DNA of 64,000 bases from Chrysomallon squamiferum (GCA_012295275.1 CM022667.1:21954672-22018671); one strand, 5' to 3'. Positions 1-12,365 are shown, counted from the stretch's first letter. Numbers and translations: made by a program. The notes: generated by a model not told the origin, from the letters alone.

Positions 1-320
1 TGTAAACATAATCCTCATAAATCGATTGATTACAGCTGATCTGGTATTATTGCAGATTATACTGTTCAGTGACATGGTGCATAATTAATCAAACAAATTA
101 GTATAGGTAGTTATTTAACTAAACAGATTTTAGAATTTTCAGTTTTCACATATGAAAGGATATAGTCAATAAATGATTTCATTAGAATTTCCCCATGTTC
201 CAAATCAATGCTAGAATAATTATTACTTGTCACTAATAAAAAAAATTATCATTTATTTTTATGCCTGAATATTAATTTTTGCTAGATTTTCTTACTGTTT
301 TTGTTTTCTTATTGTTTTAG

Positions 321-3300
321 CCAAATATTCCAACTGTTGTCTTGGATAAATTGTCTGTTACTGGTATGTATTTTTAACTATAAAATGGTTTACTAGTATA
401 CAGATCATAGTTTTTTTTTTTTATCAGAAATACATTTTAGAAAAAGATATTTTTTGTTTAAAAAGAGATAAAAAAAGGGTGCAATATACTGGTCTTAAGT
501 TGTCACAGTGACAAAAAAATAGTTTGAAAGTATCTGTAAGTAACTTCAGTAATTTATTTAGTAAGCTTATTTTGGCCATGTGATCTAATATGATTATATA
601 CTTTTTAACAAATACATTTTAAGCAACAAAAAAAAAAAAAAAAAAAAGTGAAATATCTATCTATATATATAAAGAGTTCTATTTATTTTGTTCATAATGC
701 CATAGCTTGATGTTAAAGGTTATGTAAACAAATTAGATGGTTTACCTTGACCAGATGCTGATAATATTCCCATTGCAACTGAAGAAACTGACATGGTCAT
801 GGAAACAGGTGAATAATTAGTAGCAGCAAAACTGATAGATCATTAAATAAACTGAAAAAAAGAGTTCACATTTATGTTGTTTAAGGCAATTAAAAATTCA
901 AAGATTAGTGCACCATCTACAACTTTATCAAAAGCAATATGAATTTCCGTTTCTATGAAAAAGTCATAAAAAAGATGTTTTTCTGCTAATTGGTAAAACG
1001 TGGTTTAATGAATTGAAACATTATGTGTAATTTAACATTCATCATTATTATTATAATTTACATCTTTATCATGTTCATCATGATTACTGTTAATGCTTTT
1101 ATTTTCAGATGATAATTCTCTGACCACACCAGCTATATTCCAGAATGATATGCAGACAGATGGCTGTGAAGACTCTACTCACAATACTGCTGTTGTTAGT
1201 TCTGGTTCCTTCCTTGACATTCTCAAAAAACATAGAAAGGAAGATGGTTCTCTTTCACAACCACCAGGTTAATATTTTCTTTTTCTGTTCAATTTATTTC
1301 AAATTTATGTTTTAAGAAGTGAATTTGTTTTAGATACACCTAACCAAATAGTTTTAATCGTTTATAGAAAACAAAAAGATATTTAATTTTATTCCTGTCA
1401 TGTTGTGGACAGAAACCTAAGTTAACATTCAATTTTATTTTTTATTTATTGGTTCCATTTGTTATGAACAGTTTTTTTTTTTACTGCTGAATTAAAATTT
1501 GCTGTTAATAAATTATGACAATTTAACAGTGATTATTTGAAGATTTATGAATGGTGAAATAAATAGAAATGGTGAAATCCAAGAATAACACTTAGGTAAA
1601 ACTCAGTAAACCATTAGATTGATAGACACAGTAATATAATATTCATGTATCTTAATTAGAACTGATTTAATATCTAATTTTACAGACAATCAGTTCATTA
1701 TACAAATTAAATACAAGAGCAGGAAATTTGATCAATATGCGATAGGTTCTGAAGGCTGTCACCTGTTTTATGGTCCTGATGAAATTCTGCAGTATCAAGA
1801 CGAGCACATCAAGGTACAGTCCATAACATCAGTAAAAGAAGAAATGTCTTATTTAACAACACTCTCATTTCAAATGTACACTTCTGTGTCACATGTATGG
1901 TTAACAATACACAGAATAAATGGGTTATTGCAATATAATTTCAGTTAACTGCAGTAAGTCTTTAATTATTCACTTTCCCATATGTAGAAAATCACTAGTT
2001 GTGGAATGCTGTTTGGAAAGGTGAAATAACCAAATAGGTTCAGTGAAGAGAACAACTGATCCTCTAGCCAAGCTCATCTCATCTGTTTAAAATATGGAGC
2101 GAAGCCCCATCATGGTCATGGTAATAGCTTACACAATCTGTAAAATGTCTCCTTCTTATGATTAGCTAAAAGCATATAACTGAAGATCACAATCACTTCC
2201 ACATTTTTAACATAAAATTATACAATATTTTTATTTTTAGTCATTTGGAACTCCAACCAGGAAACCCATAACTTTTCCAGGAACAAACAGTCTGACAAAT
2301 GAAAAACAAAAAAAAGTGACACAGAAGGTCTTGGATAATGTCACTGGCGGGCTTCTTCTTAAGTGTGTTGACAACAAGATTTATGCTTTAAGAAAATCCA
2401 AGTATGCACTTTCTATGGGGTTAACAGTCAGAGTAGAAACTGTTATGGAAAAAATGCTGCATATATGGAATAACAATTGAAACTGAGATGAAATCATTCT
2501 TTTAGTAAATAGTGACAAAAAGAGCAAAATTTTATTGTTTTTTTTATTAGAAACAGCTACTGCTCTGTTGTTTTTATTAAGTTTGTTATATCTAAATAGT
2601 GGTGATAAAAACTGACTGTAATGCAAACGTAACATAGAAAAATTAAAAATTGTGATTTATGTCAGTTGTTTATTAGATTTAGACTTCATCAACATACCTG
2701 TTTGAATAGAATCTATTTTTATCTGTCCCCACACATACACACACATTATTAAATAAATAAATGAATCTTACTTTACGATCACTGACATAAAACAATAGAA
2801 CACTATTCTCTTTGTCTTTTTTCAGGTCTAACATTTTTGTAGGATCAGCCAGCAGTTGTCCTAAAAAACTTGAACGAGATAGAGAAGAGAAAATATTTGA
2901 TTTTGTCAGTTTTACTGAATGGTTGTTGAAATATGTGAAAAAAGAAGTAAGTGTTCATCCAACTGCAGATATTCTTATTGGATTTGGGCAGAATTGGAAA
3001 CCAGAAGAAAATCCAGCTGATAATCTGTTGGTTTCAGTTTCATGTGTTAATTCTTTGGCACTGTTCCTTTTGACAGAGGTAAACAACCACAAAATACCCA
3101 AGAATTAAAATAACAATATGAGGGCAGATATCAATAACAACAGTGAAAATAAATGAATGAAAGTTTAACAAGCATTATATGAATGTTTAGTAAAATATTT
3201 AATGTGGAATTTTTGTTTTAAATTCTGTATTAAATTTATTACCACTGCATAATTTCAACACTTCAATGTTTTTTAATATTAACCTTATTTCTTTCAAGAT

Positions 3301-3801
3301 GTTAAGCAAATACTTTTTAATTATACAAGAGAGGAGACCAGAAACGGCCACTTTTGGTCAGTTAGGCACAGGAAATTTGTATGCTCGTTCCATATCCTTT
3401 GTTAAAAATGTTTTTGTTTTTTTTCTTAAATATTAGTATATAAAAATAAAAAATTATTTTAAAAAAAGTATAAATCAGTCTGAGATTTTAATATTTTATG
3501 ATCCTTTATAACAAAACAAACAAGCACAAAAAGCACTATCTGTATCACATAAAGAAGAAAGTACAAGAATTTGTTGTTGAGTTTATTTTACTGAGTGTTA
3601 ATAAATATTCTAAGTTTTAAGATAAATTAGAACAAGAAGTAACATTCCAGTTGTTTGAAACTCTTTTAATTTCAGTTTGAACTTGTCAAGGCTGATGATC
3701 AGTCACTTCCTGATTCTTCTGAACTGCAAATATCAGTCTCCAACAGCATGGACCACTACTGTCACTTACTGAAAGATCTACTTCAACTCTACCATGCTTA
3801 A
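321..3801 (+). CDS. Interferon regulatory factor (IRF family), 3' part of gene
   Basis: Seven coding exons: 321-363, 755-808, 1109-1267, 1686-1813, 2241-2401, 2826-3078 and 3676-3801 (TAA). All have AG/GT borders and compatible phases, giving 307 residues. The last four exons form an IRF-association domain (IAD). Landmarks are LFYGPDE, then IYALRKSK, then KKLERDREEKIFDF (the IRF hallmark 'KLERD..KIFDF'), then ILIGFGQNW and a C-terminal amphipathic helix (SMDHYCHLLKDLLQL). IRFs are nuclear transcription factors; the IAD mediates dimerisation and partner binding, and in vertebrate IRF3/5 it is regulated by phosphorylation. The Trp-rich DNA-binding domain is not in the window and must lie upstream. 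The first three exons encode a Ser/Thr/Asp-rich linker with no recognisable domain; the two shortest rest only on splice sites and phase. The IAD style resembles IRF3/5 and IRF4/8 about equally, so no paralogue symbol is given. AATAAA lies at 3856-3861, 55 bases after the stop. Confidence 0.87.
1686..3801 (+). other. IRF-association domain region (four exons)
   Basis: These four exons (1686-1813, 2241-2401, 2826-3078, 3676-3801) encode the complete IAD, an MH2-like beta-sandwich fold. Phases run 1, 0, 2 and 0 and join without a stop. The strongest family match is in the third of these exons: the 'KLERD' and 'IFDF' blocks followed by the 'GFGQ' strand. The last exon supplies the final strand and helix. 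Confidence 0.85.
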
Positions 3802-3855
3802 ACTAATACTACATCTTGTTAATTCCTCGATGAAAATAAGTTATAAACAACCATC

Positions 3856-3861
3856 AATAAA
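3856..3861 (+). terminator. Polyadenylation signal of the IRF gene
   Basis: Canonical AATAAA 55 bases downstream of the IRF stop codon, in otherwise AT-rich 3' flank. Confidence 0.6.
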
Positions 3862-5786
3862 ATGGATTAAGTTATTAGTTATATCATTGCTATTCAGTAT
3901 TTTCTTTTACGAAAATAATGAAATGTGAAATGTAGCATGATTTTTCAAATGTTTAATAATTTTATTATAGAATTTTATGTCAGTATACTTGACAGGACTA
4001 TTTGCATCTCTTGACTGAACAAAAATGAAAATATGAAAACAAAAGAATATGTCTATACATTCTTAATTAGAATTTTTATATTTATAAATGAACTGTATTA
4101 ATTTATTAATGTTATATTTAGTTTTAAATACAAATGATTAATTTATACTTTTTAGTATGTAACTATTGAATTATTTATTTGTATTGTTTTCAAACAAATA
4201 TTTGTAATTTTATTTCAAAGTGTCATTGTCCAATTCATTTTGATCTGATAGATTTTTTAGATCTGTTATTACCTAACAGATTAAACATTTTTGTAATTTA
4301 ATATGCATTTATTCTTTTATTCATTTAACTTAATTGTGCACCAGTATGGTGCAGCACCAGGCACTTTACATTGAGGGAGCCCATTTTCAGCTACTGGAAC
4401 TCTCAGAAGAAGCGCTGTATGACACTAGAAGTAATCTACGGAGAACAGTATCATTCATAGTCACTGTGTAGTCAACAAGCAAATGAAAAAAAAGAACCCA
4501 CTTAATTGTGCATTATGTAAGGGTTTGTTTTGGTTGAAAATATATGCTGAGTGAATCTATGTATATTTAGCCTACCTTATTATTAACTTTCAAACAAGTT
4601 TAATAGAAATCTTCTGCTGTTCAAAATTACACAAGGGATTCAGTGTTCACAGAAAGAGGTTTTTTTCATGACATATTCCTTGGAAAACAACTACTTCTTC
4701 AAACATGAATTAATCTGAATTTCTGACTGATTATGTACAGAAATGATGATAACAATTCCCAGTTACCATCTAGCAATAATCTGATAAATTAATATTTCAA
4801 TTCACATTTTGAATGGCATCTCCAATCTGCCTCCTTTCTGCATCAAAACTCTTGCCATTGACCACATTATTTTCTGGATAGGTTATTCTATTGATTAACT
4901 TAATAGTAATAACTTTTTTATTCACTGTCAACAAAAAGACAGGAATCTTTGGAATGAATCATGCTTGTCTAATCAGTCTTGATTTAAATAAAATTACATA
5001 ACTCATTACAGATAGCTAAACTGATTAGAAACATTCACCAAATTTAAACTCTCAAGGAATATAGACAATGCAATTAAATGTAATGTCTCATTGATGCTGG
5101 ACAGTTAATAACTCATGATATGCACATGTGGTTGTCTTTTTAGTGCAGTTCATAATCTGTCATAATGGTTCATAAAATGTTAAAACATTACAACCAGCTA
5201 GAAAGACCATAACATAGAAACATCCTAGCCCAAAATTAACAAGTTATACTTTGGTATTTTTAGTTCAGTTTGATTACATTTATAAATTAATAGTACTTAC
5301 TGTTGACCAGGTCTGATGGACCAGCATTATTTTTAAATACTGAATTAAATTGTATTTTTTTAATTTTAGATATATTTTTTTTTTCTAAGAAAAGAGAAAG
5401 TACTTCAGTAGCTACAAAATTTAAAAATCAGAATTGTATGTACATCTTTTATAAAACAGAAAGGAACACTGAAGATTTTCTTCCATATATCATACAAGAT
5501 TTGAAAAAGTTGTTTAACCACTGGAATCACTGTCCATGTACTATAATTAACAAAATATACTAATAATGTATTTAAATGTATTAGTCCCAGAGCAGACAAA
5601 AATTATTTCCCGTTGTTTCATTAAAATTAGTACTGTTAAATGCTTTGTGTCAGTTAAGCTTGAAAATTAATCACATCTTAATGATAAAATATTAATTAAT
5701 CCATGTTTATTACCACTGACATATATATAAAAAAAAGGTTGTTCCTTTTACATATCACTGATCACAGGTTAATAATGTCTTATTAA
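3862..5786. other. Tail-to-tail intergenic region, IRF / MTG2
   Basis: AT-rich sequence with no supportable gene. It holds the 3' flanks of both convergent genes. A short, more GC-rich and higher-complexity island at about 4335-4475 is unexplained and could be a repeat fragment. Short open frames near 5303-5599 have no family resemblance and no splice support. Confidence 0.6.
5706..5711 (-). terminator. Polyadenylation signal of MTG2
   Basis: AATAAA on the minus strand (TTTATT on the plus strand), 76 bases beyond the MTG2 stop codon. Confidence 0.5.
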
Positions 5787-8700
5787 TTACCAACCAGTTC
5801 CTTTTTTTTCTGCATATTTGTCATACATTTTGCGCAGATGGATTAATAATGGACCAATTCCAACATTTTTTTCTGCTGATATTGGAAATACAGGCAAAGC
5901 TACCTGTTTCTCTAATAAAGGAAGATTACTTCTAGCTTCGGGCAGATCAATCTTGTTTCCAATAATGACACAAGGCCGTTCTGAAAGTCCAGATTTGTAA
6001 CATTCAAGCTCATATTTCAGGTCTTCTATCTGAGTCCATGGTTTGTCAAGAGATAAATCAATCACATACAACAGGCATGCACATCTTTCAATGTGTTGAA
6101 GAAATGAAATACCAAGTCCACGATTTTTGTGAGCATCACGGATAAGACCAGGAATGTCAGCCACTGTAACACAAAACAAAATGATTTATAGACGTATTAA
6201 TGATTAAAACTACTAAAAACCAATAAACACTTTTTTTGTTCTCCCATTTTTAAAATAAATAATATCTCAATAAAATAATACTGCAATTGACCAGGAATAA
6301 GCACATGCTTGTGAATAAGCCCACACATACTTTTTGTGTGTTTAAAGAACAAAGCCAATATCCCCAAACCATAATATAAAAACTAATAAAAATAACAGAT
6401 ACAACTGTTTTGTAAAACATTAAATAAAGATGCATTTCCCAAGATTCAATGTGAAAAAAAAAAATATCTAAAAATCACACCTTACAGCAAGCAGAAAACA
6501 AGTTTTGTGATGAATTTCCAAAGTAAAACAATGGAATCCTGTTATACAGTCACATTAACATCAAACAAAAATATCTAAAAGAACAAGTTTCCTTTGATTT
6601 GAATCAATCAGATATTTTTTAATTAACTTTATTATGTTTTTGTTGTAATAAATTGTAATGTATGTGGACATGATCATGATTTCTTCTTGTTTTAATTCCT
6701 CATTTATTTTAACTGAATGAAGTCCCACGTTCATGAATAAGGCATCCCCTTGGATTATTCCCGGTCATTACAGTAATGATTTCCTAAGATGAAAACTAAA
6801 ATAATTTAATGAATTATAATTATTATTTATAATCTGGATTGATTCAGAAATGAAAGAGGGTGATAACAAAAATTTACTTAATGCTCACCAGCAATTTGTT
6901 CATAATCATCATACATGACCATTCCTACATGTGGGTTCAGAGTGGTGAATGGGTAAGCTGCTACTTTTGGTCTGGCTCTTGAGATTGCTCGTAACAGGGT
7001 TGATTTGCCAGCATTAGGAAAACCAATCTGAAAGTAATAAAAAACTGTTCAGTCGCATTCATGCTTTTAATTATTTTTTATTTACTGCAATTTCCTTCAG
7101 CAATTTTGATTTTATTATTTTAATCCAAGTGTGACTGACTTTTAATCTAATGAGAATTTTCTTCTCAAAAATGATTTTTAGGGTCATTCCATGTCAAATC
7201 ACCCAATGTTAAACCCGACCATCTCAGATTTTTATGAAACTTGTTATACTTGTTGACTGGGATCCCACAGCACCAAATCTTAAATTCTAGGCCAATTGGA
7301 CTAGCGGTATGGGAGATATGGCCCAACAAATTTTGAGATTTTTGGCAAAATTGGGTATGACTACCAACCTTTGAACCCTCATATCTCAGGAAATCTTCAT
7401 AAAATTGGTATTGTTGAAAAGGCAATATGACAAGGTTTCCAAATCTGCCATTATTGCTCAGTTTGGAGACCCTGAGATAATCTTTCTTGAAAATTAATCT
7501 CCCACATGTTAACTAAAACATATAAAAGTTTCAGAGGTGTAATATTTTTGGTTTAGCCACAATATAGATTTTAAATATGCATACCTGCACGGATGATTGA
7601 AACAATGCATTACAATTTACAATGTACGTTTTCTACATGTATAGACACTTCTCCGAGACTAAAAACTCATCTGTGGAGTCAAAATCCACCTGACATGTCT
7701 GAAGGAATGCCTGAAGGATAGGAAAAGATGCCAAATGGCATGACATGTTCCACACAATTTGGGGGTCACTGACCTTTTGACTTTGTTATGACATTGAAAC
7801 TGACCATGTGGATCACGTGACCTTGAGATGACCTTTATTGAAATTTAATCTCCCAAATGTTAACTAAAACATATAAAAGTTTCCTGGGTGTAATATTTTT
7901 TGTTTAGCCATAATATAGATTTAAAAAATGTATACCTGCATGGATGATTGATACAATGCATTACAAAGTACATTTTCTACATGTATACACTTCTCTGAGA
8001 CCAAAAACTCATCTTTGGAGTTAAAACCCACCTGACATGTCTGAAGGAATGGCTGAAGGATATGAAAAGACGCCAAATGGCATGACTTGTTCTACACAAT
8101 CAGGCTCAAAGGGTTAAAAGGCATGTCAGGAACTCCTTGAAATCCCCTGGTGAAATCCCCACTGAGCACTTGGCAATTAGAAGTTTAAGACAAAGAAGTT
8201 TCTTCATCTGCATTTCTTTGACAATCTGAAACTTTCAAGTTGGACACAATGTCAGATGTTGATATGTAAGCATTATGTTTTCTTCATAAAACCTATTAAG
8301 CCATTTTATCATGTCATATGGCCTTGCCAATGGTTTTAAACAAGGTTTCAGTCAACAACAGTACAACCCAGTCTGAAATCAGACTTCATCAAGTGATGTA
8401 CTGCATAATGTATTTGTACACACAGTCTTCAGCACAGAGTTTGAACAAGATCTACCGTCACCTTGATAAACTGTGATTTATACTTGAAAAGTTTGACCTA
8501 AATGCCCAAGGCTTGTGGGCCTTTGGCAATAACACGTACTCTGCTGCCATTTTATGAACTGCTTAACTTTACTGAAAGGGTTTCAGGGTTTGATCTGATA
8601 TTTAGGAAAGCACTGACTTTGTTCTATTGAATTTAAGGCGCAGGCAATACTGAAAATCCTTATTTCTTCCAGGGCCAACTGCAGCTTTTACTTTCCTGAA

Positions 8701-10623
8701 AATGTGTTTTATCAACACCATCAAACCAAAAAGGAGTTGTTGCAAAGTGTATGGAAAACTGAGGAAGTCGAACTCCTCACTCTTTGAAGTGGGATCAAAA
8801 CATGGGACATCAAGAGTATCTGTTCACATCATGAACAAGAACTTTTGATCAAGTTTTCAACATTGTGGAAAAAGTGTTATGATCCCCTTAATCACCATCC
8901 TAAGCAAGCAAGCACTAGATCTTTAAAAATTGTTAGCATGGGCACTTACAGATGCTTAGTAAATCCAAAAACACTAGTGCCAGGAGACAAGTTGTGCTGT
9001 GACTGTTTCATTAGCCTTCAGAAATCAAAGGTCCAAACCCCTGCAGAGGATGGATTTAGTATGGGTGGTATTACAATGGGAGAATTTGATGATAACTTGT
9101 CAGACAAACTGCCAGTTGTGGTTTCCCCAGAAAAGGACTTTGATTTGAATTCTGTCCTGTCGAGTTTAGGCAAAACACCTGTTAAACTCCATTCACTAGC
9201 ATGTTCTAGTAAACAAATGAAAGGACAGAAAAAACTAGCATCAGCTACAGTAACATTAAAATGACATCTTGAAACAGTCTATGATATTCCACTTCATACT
9301 CCTGAAAGTGACCTTGACTCATCAGAAAAATCTTGACTTTGTCACCCTTTATCATTGAAAGGACAATGAATGAATTTGAAACAACGAATTATCTTGTGAA
9401 AAAAAGCTGTGCTGTGAAGAAAGAGAAAGGGATTCTATCCCTCTGTGATAAGAAACAAGGGACAGTTCTGTCAAATGAATTGAAGAGGAAATAGTCCAAT
9501 TTTATGAAAGTGATGAGAACAGTAGAATGTGTCTGGGAATGAAGGATACAGTGAGCATTCAAAACAAAGATGGTGAGAAGGTTAAGCATTAGAAACACCT
9601 AGTTCTCTCAGATTTATGTGAACTTTATGCATACATGTAGGCCTACAATGTCTTACTCAGTGATCAAGAGAGATTCCTAGCATCCAGAATTGATCTTTCA
9701 GGTTTTAGTTAATCAGATGTTAACGGCAGAAAAGGTGTTATTTTCATGGACGTGCATTTTTTTAAATCTATATTGTGGCTAAACAAAAAACATTACACCC
9801 AGGAAACTTTTATATGTTTTAGTTAAATTTCAATAAAGGTCATCTCAAGGTCACGTGATCCACATAGTCAGTTTCAGTGTCATAACAAAGGTCAAAAGGT
9901 CAGTGATAGCACTGGTCCGATTGGCCTAAAATGTCAGATTTGGTGGTGCGGGATCCCAGTCAACAAGTATACCAAGTTTCATAAAAATCTGAGACATTCG
10001 GGTTTAAATTTTTTTTTTTTTTGGAGTGGTTTGACATGGAATGACCCTTAAGATAAAAATACACAAAGAAAATTGGATATATATGAAAATAATAAATAGA
10101 TTCTTTTTCCTTCCACCTCATGCAACTATTTTATATTATCTTTAACAAAATGTTGATACTGACAATTTGTTACTGACACAGTTTTCCATAATTATTTAGC
10201 AATACCTTGTTTTGCATGAATTGTTTCTCATGATTACTATGGGATTTCTAATTTATATCTTTTTCTTAATATGCTCATTTTTATAGAGCATTATACAAAT
10301 AAACCATTTAGACATGATAAATGAACAAGTTTTGTGAACATACCAGTCCAGCATGAGCCATTGTTCTGAGTTCTACAAACAGTACTCGATTCTGACCCTC
10401 TGCTCCTGACTCAGCATATGCAGGAGCTCGATTTTCATTGCTGAGGAAAAAATGATTGCCTTTGCCTCCTGCTCCCCCTCGTGCAGCAATGAAATAATCA
10501 CCATCATTCTCTAAACTTGTTAGAGTTTTGCCATCACTGTCCCTGACAATTGTGCCAACAGGAACCTGAAAATAACAATGTCAGAAATTGTACACACACA
10601 CACACACAATGTATATATGTATG

Positions 10624-10655
<32 letters not shown>

Positions 10656-12365
10656 CACACACAGACAGTGAGATAGGTAGATAGATGTAGAATCAATTAC
10701 TTGATTTTATTAAACTAACATTTGATAATTCTTTAATATTAAACATACATTAAGCATTTGCTGCAAAGTATCTTTATTATATTTGTTTAGTTAGTACAAT
10801 ATGTTACACTGGATAGGATAGGTTATAAGCCCTATGGCTACCAAAAGGGTAATCATTTCTTGTTCAATTAATTCCTCCTTTATTCTAACTGAATGAAGCA
10901 CCCTATTTATTGTTTATCAGTGTCTTTAATAACCAGCTGTAATGAAAATATACACAAAACAACAAAATTAAAAGTCAAAAATAAAAATAAATGAAGATAA
11001 TTAAGTCAGCCATAATTACAAATTTACACTAGATGATAATAAAATAAAGCTGTATTATTTTGAACATTTCAGTTAACAAGCTAAAAATATGATGTTCATT
11101 AAAACAATTTTTATTCATGTTAATATAAGGTACAAATTATATATGTTATTATACTGCCCAGAAAAAAAAAGAGAAAAAAAATTGTATGCTCACACTAATA
11201 TGAGTGTGTGGAGCATTTTTTCCATAACAATTTCTACTCAGACCGTTAATCCCATTTTCTCCTTTTATCACAGTGTTGAGATGGGACAGACTTTTGTAGT
11301 TGGTGGAAGCTAGCAATAAACAGAAATATAAAACAGTCATCAGCTTTTTACTAACATTATGTTCATACAATAATACAATAAAGTGTGTATTAAACTAGCA
11401 TTCCTTTTTTTAATATTTCAAATGAACTGCTAACAATTCTTTGAAAAACAAACATATATACTTCTGAGAACAAAAAATGTGCAAGAGACACTGTAACTAT
11501 ATAAAATATCTGGTTTTAAATCAGAAAAATATTAAAAAATTTATTTAGCAAAAATGATCGGTTAAGAAACGTATTTTCATAATTAATGAACCATATTTAT
11601 CAAAGAAACTTATATGTATAACATAACTTCATGATAAACTGCAATGATGTTCTAACAGTTTCACCTGTAGACAACTAAAGAAATGACTGATGAAAATCTT
11701 CTGACTTATTGTGCTGGTTTATTTATCTTTCATTGTGTTTATTTATTATTACTAAATAAATACCTGTAAATATGACATGTCCACCATTTCCTCCATTTCC
11801 ACCATCTGGGCCAGCCCATTCATTGCCTGGCATGCTACAGAAAGATACAAATCCATTGCCTCCATTACCACCTTTGACATTTACTTTTTTGAAGTCAATG
11901 AAATTTGTCATATGCTGCAATTATATACCAGTGATAAGATTGATTTATCATATTTAAAAATAAAAAAAAATTTTAAATGTTTATGCATACACAAATATAC
12001 AAATAAAAAATAATAAATAAATTTTTGTTAAAATTAAACAATGAAATTTCAAATTTTTTAAAATTATTATTGGAAAGAATATTATTTTATCAGTTTAGAA
12101 AAGTGAATATAGAGTTGCAGTATCGCATATATTTATTGAAAAATAACCATGTCACACAATAAGAAATCTATATATTAAAACAAAATTAAAACATAAATAT
12201 AACATATTTAAAAATGCAAATGAATATTTGAACCTTCTGTGATTCTGACTTTGCTTTATCTGATTTGACAGGCTTGGCTGTTAGGTATCTGTAATGACAC
12301 CAACAGCTGCATGACTTGGATACCTGAAACAGCAGTTGTACTATTCGATGTGGCTGGGTTATCAT
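5787..12365 (-). CDS. MTG2: Mitochondrial ribosome-associated GTPase 2 (Obg family)
   Basis: Six coding exons on the minus strand: 12365-12234, 11914-11764, 11309-11194, 10565-10344, 7027-6889 and 6163-5787. They total 1137 nt (378 aa plus stop); human MTG2 is about 406 aa. Residues 1-44 are basic and Cys-rich and read as a mitochondrial presequence. Residues 45-207 are the glycine-rich Obg fold ([30 protein letters not shown]). The G domain follows with G1 GFPNAGKS (209-216), switch PFTT, G3 DIPG (256-259), G4 NKID (323-326) and G5-like SAEKN (349-353). MTG2 acts in mitochondria on large-subunit ribosome assembly. The start chosen is the first ATG after a good acceptor (TTGTTCTTCAG) at about 12382; a 5' UTR exon should lie further upstream. 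A Met 30 bases before it would need that acceptor to be unused. The closest alternative, GTPBP10, fits less well because the [11 protein letters not shown] block and the WTQ context match MTG2. Confidence 0.95.
7181..7310 (+). repeat. Left terminal inverted repeat of the MTG2-intron transposon
   Basis: About 130 bases matching the reverse complement of 9908-10047. Shared blocks include GGGTCATTCCATGTCAAA, CTCAGATTTTTATGAAACTT and ACTTGTTGACTGGGATCCC. Confidence 0.85.
7484..7759 (+). repeat. First copy of an internal direct repeat of the transposon
   Basis: Paired with 7838-8100. Both carry the landmarks ATGTTAACTAAAACATATAA, GATGATTGA.ACAATGCATT and CACCTGACATGTCTGAAGGA in the same order. 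A spacer of about 78 bases separates the copies. Confidence 0.8.
7838..8100 (+). repeat. Second copy of an internal direct repeat of the transposon
   Basis: Second copy of the unit at 7484-7759, with small indels. It carries the TTCCTGGGTGTAATATTTTT variant, which is also the version found inverted near the right end (about 9763-9906). That makes this the ancestral subterminal copy and the other the duplicate (inference). Confidence 0.8.
8845..9720 (+). pseudogene. Decayed transposon-encoded protein
   Basis: A 139-codon open frame (8845-9264) carries a Cys/His cluster (CYDPLNHH ... PGDKLCCDC) of a kind I associate with repeated uncharacterised proteins in aquatic invertebrate genomes; that is memory, not a search. 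The frame ends at TGA 9262-9264, but protein-like sequence continues in the same frame ([20 protein letters not shown]) to another stop. After a frame change it goes on with [20 protein letters not shown] and [16 protein letters not shown], then after further breaks with [17 protein letters not shown]. At least two stops and two frameshifts show it is dead. I cannot assign it to a transposase superfamily. Confidence 0.65.
9908..10047 (-). repeat. Right terminal inverted repeat of the MTG2-intron transposon
   Basis: Reverse complement of the left end, with a 10-13 base T-run insertion at about 10008-10022 and scattered substitutions. Confidence 0.85.
10592..10668. repeat. (CA)n/(TA)n microsatellite
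   Basis: (CA)n, then TATG/TA-rich tract, then (CA)n again, inside an MTG2 intron. Confidence 0.9.

Larger units (their letters stand above)
7181..10047. mobile_element. DNA transposon with long inverted ends, TTAA-type target, inside an MTG2 intron
   Basis: The two ends are long imperfect inverted repeats: 7181-7310 pairs with 9908-10047, both beginning GGGTCATTCCATGTCAAA. The right arm carries an extra T-run. Flanks are TTTA (7177-7180) and TTAA (10048-10051), one base from a TTAA duplication, which points to piggyBac or Kolobok-like elements (inference). Inside the left part lies a direct duplication (7484-7759 and 7838-8100), and 7766-7925 also pairs inverted with about 9763-9906. The centre holds a broken coding region in + orientation, opposite to MTG2. 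The element sits wholly between MTG2 coding exons 4 and 5 and does not touch splice sites. Confidence 0.85.

Noticed and set aside
5303-5599. Frames of 64-86 codons on both strands between IRF and MTG2
   Set aside because: No domain, no splice or start support, and AT-driven composition.
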